44,576 nucleotides of DNA. Source: Bradyrhizobium sp. STM 3843 (GTDB lineage: Bacteria > Pseudomonadota > Alphaproteobacteria > Rhizobiales > Xanthobacteraceae). The stretch's first letter is position 1; each line of letters starts with the position of its first letter. Shown here piece by piece: positions 39,580-44,576 of the stretch. Location of the stretch: assembly GCF_000239815.1 (NCBI RefSeq), contig NZ_CAFK01000190.1, positions 1 through 44,576 of the forward strand, in the 5' to 3' direction. The notes below the pieces were generated by a model. The model saw nothing but the letters and a program-made list of their open reading frames with translations. It did not search any database and was not told where the DNA came from. The position numbers were made by a program, and so were the translations under genes.

Positions 39580-41795
39580 TCGCCGCTTTCACCCTCGATC
39601 GCAGGCAGGTGCTGCTCGGCGGCGGCGCCCTCATCGTCGGCTTCTCGCTGCGCGGAGCAGCGGCCCAGGAGGCCGCGAGCCCGGCGAAGCGACCGGGTAG
39701 CCTGGCGACAACGCCCTATCTCGACTCCTGGATCAGGATCGATGCCGACGGCCGCATCACCGTGTTCACCGGCAAGGCCGAGCTCGGCCAGGGCATCAAG
39801 ACCGCTCTCCAGCAGATCGCTGCCGAAGAGCTCGACGTGTCGTTCGAGGCCGTCGAGCTCGTCACGGCCGATACCAAGCGCACGGCGAACGAGGGCTATA
39901 CCTCCGGCAGCCATTCGATGCAGGACAGCGGCACCGCCATTCGTCATGCCGCGGCTCAAGCGCGCGAGCTGTTGATCGCGCAGGCCGCTCAACGCCTCAA
40001 CCAGCCGGCTGACAGCCTGCGGGCTGAGAACGGCGCGGTGATCGCGCCTGATGGCACGCGCCTCGGCTATGGCGAGCTGATCGCCGCGGACATTCTGCAT
40101 GTCGAGGCCCAGCCGAGCTCGAAACTGAAGGACCCCGCAAGCTTCAAGGTGATGGGACGCCCGATCCCGCGGGTCGATATCCCTGCCAAGGTCACCGGTG
40201 GCGCCGCCTATGTGCAGGACATGCGGCTGCCCGGCATGCTGCACGCGCGGATCGTGCGACCGCCGAGCTATGGCGCGACGCTGACGGACGTGGACGGCGC
40301 CGCTATCGAGAAGATGCCGGGCGTCGTGAAGGTGGTCCGCAACGGCAACTTCCTTGCCGTCGTGGCCGAGAAGGAATTCCAGGCGATCAAGGCGATGCTC
40401 GCCCTTGCCGCGGCCGCCAAATGGCAGGAGCACCCGCAGCTGCCGGCCGAACGCGGCGTGCGCGAGCTGCTGACCAATCTGCCATCGCGGGACATGACGA
40501 TCCTCAATGTCAGCGATCCGTCGGTCTCGGGCCTCCGGTCGATCGAGGCGACCTACACGCGGCCCTATCAGGCCCATGGCTCGATCGGCCCGTCATGCGC
40601 TGTCGCGCAGCTGGTGGACGGCGCGATGACGGTCTGGAGCCATACGCAAGGCGTCTATCCCGACCGCCAGGCCATTGCCGAGATGCTGCAGCTCGCGTCC
40701 GACAGCGTGCGCGTGATCCATGTCGAAGGCTCCGGCTGTTACGGCCACAATGGCGCCGACGATGCGGCCGCCGATGCCGCGCTGATCGCGAGCCTCATTC
40801 CTGGACGGCCGATCCGGGTGCAATGGATGCGCGAGCAGGAGCATGCCTGGGAGCCGTTCGGCCCGGCCATGCTGACGCAAGCGAAGGCCTCGCTTGATGC
40901 CGAGGGCCGGATTGCAGATTGGCACTTCGAGGTCTGGAGCAATACCCATTCCATGCGTCCCGGCGGTGCCGGCTGCCTGCTCGCCGCCCAGCACAAGGCG
41001 GAGCCGGTCGCAGAACCTGCGCCGAAGCCGCTTCCCCTGCCGGAGGGCGGCGGCGACCGCAACGCGATCCCGATTTATGCATTCCCCAACGCGAAAGTGG
41101 TGCATCACTTCATCAGCCAGATGCCCCTGCGGATCTCCGCGATGCGCTCGCTCGGCGCCTATCACAACGTGTTTTCGATCGAGAGCTTCATGGATGAGCT
41201 CGCCGCGCTGGCCGGGAAAGATCCTGTCGAATTCCGGCTGGCGCATCTGAAGGATCAGCGCGCACGGGACGTGGTGCAGAAGGCGGCTGAAGCTTTCGGC
41301 TGGGCCCAGGATCAAAAGCCGCCTGCCGGCCGCGGCTACGGCTTTGCCTTCGCCCGCTACAAGAATCTCGCTGCCTACTGCGCGATCGCCTCCGAGATCG
41401 AAGTGATCAGCGACACCGGCCGCGCGCGCCTGGTGCGCGCGGTCGCAGCGGTCGATGCCGGCCAGATCGTCAATCCGAACGGGCTGATCAACCAGATCGA
41501 AGGCGCGATCGTGCAATCGTCAAGCTGGACGCTCTATGAGAGCGTCACCTTCGACGACACCAGGATCACCAGCATCGACTGGCAGACCTACCCGATCCTG
41601 CGCTTCAGTGCTGTCCCCGACACGATCGACGTCCACCTGATCGATCGCCCGGGCGAGCCGTTCCTCGGAAGCGGTGAAACCGCCCAGGGCCCCGCTGCCG
41701 CCTCGATCGCAAATGCCGTCACCAATGCGATCGGCAAGCGGCTGCGGGATCTCCCATTGACACGTCAGCGCATCAGGGCGGCGATCGAGGCTTGA
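39576..41795 (+). CDS. Molybdopterin-binding subunit of isoquinoline/nicotinate-dehydrogenase type
   Basis: 739 residues. A twin-arginine-like leader (MIAAFTLDRRQVLLGGGALIVGFSL) suggests folded export with its cofactor. The Mo-binding large-subunit fold is seen in GKAELGQGIKTALQQIAAEEL (about 61-81), YTSGSHSMQDSG, the Gly-rich MRSLGAYHNVF region and, near the end, FLGSGETAQGPAAASIANAV, whose Glu is at the position of the catalytic Glu of the family. The type is IorB/NicB-like (cytochrome-linked, no FAD subunit), which hydroxylates N-heteroaromatic rings or oxidises aldehydes with water as the oxygen source. Substrate unknown. Last gene of a coupled operon; the DUF1003 gene begins 63 bp on. 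Confidence 0.92.
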   Translation: MIAAFTLDRRQVLLGGGALIVGFSLRGAAAQEAASPAKRPGSLATTPYLDSWIRIDADGRITVFTGKAELGQGIKTALQQIAAEELDVSFEAVELVTADTKRTANEGYTSGSHSMQDSGTAIRHAAAQARELLIAQAAQRLNQPADSLRAENGAVIAPDGTRLGYGELIAADILHVEAQPSSKLKDPASFKVMGRPIPRVDIPAKVTGGAAYVQDMRLPGMLHARIVRPPSYGATLTDVDGAAIEKMPGVVKVVRNGNFLAVVAEKEFQAIKAMLALAAAAKWQEHPQLPAERGVRELLTNLPSRDMTILNVSDPSVSGLRSIEATYTRPYQAHGSIGPSCAVAQLVDGAMTVWSHTQGVYPDRQAIAEMLQLASDSVRVIHVEGSGCYGHNGADDAAADAALIASLIPGRPIRVQWMREQEHAWEPFGPAMLTQAKASLDAEGRIADWHFEVWSNTHSMRPGGAGCLLAAQHKAEPVAEPAPKPLPLPEGGGDRNAIPIYAFPNAKVVHHFISQMPLRISAMRSLGAYHNVFSIESFMDELAALAGKDPVEFRLAHLKDQRARDVVQKAAEAFGWAQDQKPPAGRGYGFAFARYKNLAAYCAIASEIEVISDTGRARLVRAVAAVDAGQIVNPNGLINQIEGAIVQSSSWTLYESVTFDDTRITSIDWQTYPILRFSAVPDTIDVHLIDRPGEPFLGSGETAQGPAAASIANAVTNAIGKRLRDLPLTRQRIRAAIEA

Positions 41796-41858
41796 AGCTG
41801 TAAGAAGGCGGCAAACTCGCCACGGGAACGGTTCGCGGCAGACACCGTTGCCCTCTCG

Positions 41859-42392
41859 ATGACCAGAGAACTTGCTCCGGACACCGCTCCGAGCCAAGGT
41901 CTGACACCGGCCTTGGAGCGGAACATCAAGGCCCTCGTCGACCGGCGGAAACGTAAGGAAGCTGAGGCGAACACCGAACAGAAGCTCGCCGACGCGATCA
42001 CGCGCTTCACGGGCTCGATGCCGTTCGTCTATCTGCACCTCTTCGTGTTCGGTTTCTGGATCGTGGCGAATGTGCATCTCGTTCCAGGCGTGCCGGCGTG
42101 GGATGAAAGCTTCGTGATACTCGCCATGGTCGCCTCGGTGGAGGCGATCTTCCTGTCGACTTTCGTGTTGATCTCACAGAATCGCATGGCGGCCGAGGCG
42201 GACAAGCGGGCCGACCTCGATCTGCAGATCAGTCTCCTGACCGAAAACGAACTGACCCAGGTGGTGACGCTCCTGAATCAAATGGCATCCCGACTCGGGA
42301 TCGAGCCCGATGCGCAGGCGGCGCTGCGCGAAGCCTCGCGCGATATCGCGCCTGAACGGGTGCTCGACAAGATTGAGGAAGCGCAGGGCTGA
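41859..42392 (+). CDS. DUF1003 membrane protein
   Basis: 177 residues. A cytoplasmic basic N-terminus is followed by ADAITRFTGSMPFVYLHLFVFGFWIVANV (about 43-71), the DUF1003 signature, then a second hydrophobic segment (VILAMVASVEAIFLSTFVLISQNRM, about 86-110). A C-terminal soluble domain rich in Leu/Glu, probably a coiled coil, includes ADKRADLDLQISLLTENELTQV. DUF1003 proteins are small two-helix inner-membrane proteins of unknown function. It lies 63 bp after the molybdenum hydroxylase operon in the same direction and could be read through, although nothing links it functionally. Confidence 0.88.
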   Translation: MTRELAPDTAPSQGLTPALERNIKALVDRRKRKEAEANTEQKLADAITRFTGSMPFVYLHLFVFGFWIVANVHLVPGVPAWDESFVILAMVASVEAIFLSTFVLISQNRMAAEADKRADLDLQISLLTENELTQVVTLLNQMASRLGIEPDAQAALREASRDIAPERVLDKIEEAQG

Positions 42393-42435
42393 GGCCGGCA
42401 TCATCGCAAGATGACGATGCAGCCGCTCGAATTGG

Positions 42436-42786
42436 TCAGCCGCAATTCCAGACCAGGCCGATCGGCGTGCGCGTCCAGCACGGGCCGAAGCTGCCACCAT
42501 TATAGTGGCCGCGGTAGAAGCCGGGACGGCCGAAATAGTGCCACTCGCCATTGTAGAGATAGTAGCGCGGCGTGGGATCGATGTACCAATGCCGGCGCTT
42601 CGGCCCCTCGCGCAGCGCGTCCTTGTCGGCATAGAGCGGAAGGCTATTGTTCGGCGGCTGGTGGTAGCCGGGCAGGAAACCATAGCCATGCCAGCGTTGC
42701 GGTTTCTTATGTGCCGAGGCGGCGAAGGCGATGGCCGGCAGCAGGACAACAAGAAGAGCACTGAAGACAGTGATGAAGCGCGACAT
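42436..42786 (-). CDS. Small secreted aromatic-rich protein
   Basis: 116 residues. A signal peptide (MSRFITVFSALLVVLLPAIAFA) precedes an Arg/Tyr/Trp/Gly-rich mature part: RWHGYGFLPGYHQPP, then RRHWYIDPTPRYYLYNGEWHYFGRPGFYRGHYNGGSFGPCWTRTPIGLVWNCG. It has two cysteines near the C-terminus and a high aromatic content, as in small rhizobial envelope proteins of unknown role. No family recognised. No strong ribosome binding site is visible before the ATG. Convergent with the DUF1003 gene. Confidence 0.7.
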   Translation of the reverse strand: MSRFITVFSALLVVLLPAIAFAASAHKKPQRWHGYGFLPGYHQPPNNSLPLYADKDALREGPKRRHWYIDPTPRYYLYNGEWHYFGRPGFYRGHYNGGSFGPCWTRTPIGLVWNCG

Positions 42787-42955
42787 GCGCGCATCATAGC
42801 GGGCCGGCGGCCCGAAATCGATTCAAATCGAAGCGCACCTCAGTCCGAGAAACGAACAGTCACCAAATTGCGGGACACCGTTGCGCTCGCGCATCTCGCC
42901 AGTCCCACGCGTCCGCCCCGAAACAAACGGAAACGTGGCACAAACAGGTCGATGG

Positions 42956-43228
42956 TCAGTAAGCGTGCCGATGCCGGCGATGCTGCGAGCGCGCCGGCAG
43001 CGGCGCTTCCACAAAATATGGATTGATCACGCACATCGCAGCGCGGCCCGAGGCCGAAGCCCGGCACTGCGGCAGCGACGTGTAGCTGCAGTCGATCCAT
43101 TCGCCGCCGCCGTCGTCGGACCCGTCATAGACCTTCATGCACACGGGGACACGAGGGTCGTAGGTCTGGGCCTTCGCTGGAAGAGACGAGATTGCGAGCA
43201 TCAGAATGCTCCAGGCCAGGACACGCAT
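42956..43228 (-). CDS. DUF3551 small secreted protein (paralogue 1)
   Basis: 90 residues. A signal peptide (MRVLAWSILMLAISSLPAKA) is followed by the DUF3551 domain YDPRVPVCMKVYDG...GEWIDCSYTSLPQC and SGRAAMCVINPYF, with four conserved cysteines and a basic His/Arg-rich tail. DUF3551 proteins are small periplasmic proteins of Bradyrhizobium and relatives, usually present in many copies and of unknown function. A near-perfect GGAGGTTCTG ribosome binding site precedes the ATG at 43228. It is a tandem duplicate of the 43311-43580 gene, and a FixK/FNR-type box lies 34 bases upstream of the ATG (43262-43275). Confidence 0.9.
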   Translation of the reverse strand: MRVLAWSILMLAISSLPAKAQTYDPRVPVCMKVYDGSDDGGGEWIDCSYTSLPQCRASASGRAAMCVINPYFVEAPLPARSQHRRHRHAY

Positions 43229-43261
43229 CAGAACCTCCGTCGCAGCACTCGTCGGCAACCG

Positions 43262-43275
43262 TTGACCTGTATCAA
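43262..43275 (-). promoter_or_regulatory. FixK/FNR-type box upstream of DUF3551 paralogue 1
   Basis: TTGACCTGTATCAA fits TTGA-N6-TCAA, the 14-bp FixK2/FNR consensus of Bradyrhizobium. Its centre is only about 40 bases from the ATG, too close for standard class II activation with a normal leader. Function therefore remains open. Confidence 0.55.
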
Positions 43276-43310
43276 CACGTGAAGAAGGCGAGAACGCCGA
43301 ATTCACGTCC

Positions 43311-43580
43311 TCAGTAGGCGCGGCGATGCCTGCGACCGGCCCATTCGGGCGGCGGCGCCGGCGGAAACCAAGGATTGATCACGCACATCGCCGGACGGCC
43401 CGAGGCCGTGGCCTGACACTGCGGCAGCGACGTGTAGCTGCAGTCGATCCATTCGCCGCCGCCGAGCGGCCCGGCATAAAGTTTCATGCACACGGGAAAG
43501 CGAGGATCATAAGTCTGAGCTTTGGCCGGAATGGACAGGATGGTGGCGCACACGAGGATGCTCCAAGCCAGAACGCGCAT
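43311..43580 (-). CDS. DUF3551 small secreted protein (paralogue 2)
   Basis: 89 residues, a tandem paralogue of the 42956-43228 gene. The leaders are alike (MRVLAWSIL...PAKAQ), and the domain shares GEWIDCSYTSLPQC and SGRPAMCVINPWF, with the same four cysteines. It differs in the loop after CMK and in a Pro/Trp-rich stretch (PPAPPPEWAG) before the basic tail. Ribosome binding site GGAGATACCG supports the ATG at 43580. Its FixK/FNR-type box (43703-43716) is centred about 130 bases upstream of the ATG, compatible with a class II promoter and a leader of about 90 bases. Possibly oxygen-controlled. Confidence 0.9.
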   Translation of the reverse strand: MRVLAWSILVCATILSIPAKAQTYDPRFPVCMKLYAGPLGGGEWIDCSYTSLPQCQATASGRPAMCVINPWFPPAPPPEWAGRRHRRAY

Positions 43581-43702
43581 CGGTATCTCCGTGGTAGCGG
43601 TCGTCAAAAGACAAGCCGGCAAGATCGACTTGGCACTTTGCTTTGGATCAAGAAAAGTCATGGCCCGCTCAGCGTCCTTGCGTGACGAACGCCGAGCGAT
43701 TG

Positions 43703-43716
43703 TTGAGCTGTATCAA
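43703..43716 (-). promoter_or_regulatory. FixK/FNR-type box upstream of DUF3551 paralogue 2
   Basis: TTGAGCTGTATCAA, TTGA-N6-TCAA. It differs from the box at 43262-43275 at a single position, so the box was probably copied with the gene. The expected start of transcription for class II activation would be near 43669. The 43581-43906 gap holds this box and no other convincing feature. Confidence 0.65.
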
Positions 43717-43906
43717 CACACGGCGAGAGCCGGAAGGGCAAATTAATCAGGTCACAATCCAACACGGTTTCCCGCCATGATCGAACCGAAGCTTGCATTG
43801 ATGTTGGTGCTGATAGGAACTCTCCTGCTGTCGCCGCATGTTCCGGAGCATCCCCTTCGGATTTTGGCGGCTCGACTGCCTCGCCGAATCGGCCGCAACC
43901 AGGCCG

Positions 43907-44576
43907 CTACTCGACGTCGGCCGCCTGACCGCCTCTGAATCCCAAGGCGAGCACGTAGCGCTCGGAGGAATCCTGCCGGCTCGCTGCCGGCTTGACGTGG
44001 CGGACGCTGGCAAAATCGCGCTTGAGCTGTGCCAGCAGGTCTGCATCGGCACCGCTCTGGAAAGTCTTGGCAACGAAAGCCCCGCCGGGCTTGAGCACCT
44101 CGCCGGCGAAATGCGCCGCGAGCTCGACCAGGCCGACGATGCGGAGCTGATCGGTCTTGCGATGGCCGGTGGTGTTGGCCGCCATGTCCGACATGACCAC
44201 GTCGGCGCGGCCGCCAAGCATCGCCATGAGCTTGTCCGGCGCGTCACTGGCGTGGAAATCGAGCTGGGTGAAGGTGACACCCGGAATCTCACCCATCTCC
44301 AAAAGGTCGATCGCGATCACACGGCCGCGGCCGGCATCGGCGCCGACCCGCTTCGCCGCGATCTGGCTCCAGCCGCCGGGGGCGGCACCGAGATCGACCA
44401 CGGTCATGCCCGGCTTCAAGACGTGATATTTGTCGTCGATCTCGAGCAGCTTGTATGCCGCGCGCGAGCGGTAGCCGTCACGCTTGGCCTGCGCGACATA
44501 GGGATCGTTGAGCTGGCGCTCCAGCCAGAGCTTCGAGGACAGCTTGCGCTTGCCGCCGGTCCTGACCTGCACATGC
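43907..44576 (-). CDS. rlmE: 23S rRNA (uridine-2'-O)-methyltransferase RlmE/FtsJ (5' end off window)
   Basis: About 222 codons are visible; the first codons of the gene lie beyond the right edge. RlmE methylates the 2'-O of U2552 in 23S rRNA in the 50S subunit. Landmarks are [16 protein letters not shown] (catalytic Lys), the SAM motif [16 protein letters not shown], the catalytic Asp in [11 protein letters not shown], the Lys in FVAKTFQ and the Glu in [11 protein letters not shown]: the full K-D-K-E tetrad. The GTG at 44572 reads as an internal Val, because relatives have a further 10-15 N-terminal residues and the frame continues to the edge. The C-terminus ends at Glu after [10 protein letters not shown]. 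Confidence 0.95.
   Translation of the reverse strand, partial: HVQVRTGGKRKLSSKLWLERQLNDPYVAQAKRDGYRSRAAYKLLEIDDKYHVLKPGMTVVDLGAAPGGWSQIAAKRVGADAGRGRVIAIDLLEMGEIPGVTFTQLDFHASDAPDKLMAMLGGRADVVMSDMAANTTGHRKTDQLRIVGLVELAAHFAGEVLKPGGAFVAKTFQSGADADLLAQLKRDFASVRHVKPAASRQDSSERYVLALGFRGGQAADVE

Noticed and set aside
43777..43938. 53-residue plus-strand frame with a hydrophobic stretch (LALMLVLIGTLLL)
   Set aside because: No ribosome binding site, an Arg-rich tail, and overlap with the end of rlmE on the other strand.

Overview
The window reads as a stretch of chromosome from a GC-rich alphaproteobacterium of the Bradyrhizobium type (order Hyphomicrobiales). The clues are a 344-residue eukaryotic-type glutamine synthetase (GlnII) behind a sigma-54 promoter, a divergent GstI/DUF2735-like small gene, several small families common in Bradyrhizobium (DUF982, DUF3551, DUF2778, CreA, GrlR-like), and interspersed repeats of the kind scattered through Bradyrhizobium genomes. 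Assignments rest on recognition of motifs and families by eye; no database search was run. No rRNA, tRNA, CRISPR array or complete insertion sequence was seen.

Layout. 1-630: interspersed repeat (copy 1, minus orientation, running off the left edge) and a REP-like palindrome. 0.6-3.1 kb: DUF982 protein, DUF2778 putative amidase/transpeptidase, DUF1810 protein, PsiF-repeat secreted protein. 3.1-9.1 kb: minus-strand run of ABC-F ATPase, cytochrome c'-like protein, Sel1-repeat protein, double GrlR-domain protein and glnII, with the divergent gstI-like gene on the plus strand. 9.2-16 kb: tyrosine phosphatase, small helical protein, SGNH hydrolase, SDR with a substituted catalytic Ser, DUF2161 protein, small hypothetical, GNAT, PaaI-type thioesterase, ArgE/DapE-type deacylase. 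16-24 kb: small secreted proteins, CreA, a long L,D-transpeptidase with a second degenerate domain, a polytopic GT-C-like membrane protein, polysaccharide deacetylase, RibD/DHFR-like protein, DoxX protein. 24-28.6 kb: malic enzyme-phosphotransacetylase fusion and a large membrane-anchored protein of unknown function.

28.6-32.9 kb looks accessory. It is visibly less GC-rich and holds the second copy of the left-edge repeat, a substrate-binding-protein gene whose export signal appears to have been lost at a repeat boundary, a GNAT gene bracketed by direct repeats, an orphan gene and a PDZ/alpha-beta-hydrolase fusion.

32.9-41.8 kb is a catabolic-looking region: a Tat-exported beta-lactamase-fold hydrolase followed by a thiazoline-carboxylate-hydrolase-like protein, a FAD aromatic monooxygenase-like gene preceded by a 15-bp triple tandem repeat, a Tat-exported FAH-family protein, and, diverging from it across a perfect dyad, a translationally coupled operon for a membrane-anchored triheme cytochrome, a [2Fe-2S] subunit and a molybdopterin hydroxylase subunit (isoquinoline/nicotinate-dehydrogenase type). 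41.8-44.6 kb: DUF1003 protein, small secreted proteins including two tandem DUF3551 paralogues each preceded by a FixK/FNR-type box, and rlmE cut by the right edge.

The items most worth following are the repeat with a conserved, covarying multibranch fold; the glnII/gstI regulatory pair; the duplicated DUF3551 genes with FixK-type boxes; the repeat-bracketed GNAT next to a truncated binding protein; and the exported molybdenum hydroxylase/FAH cluster with a candidate operator.
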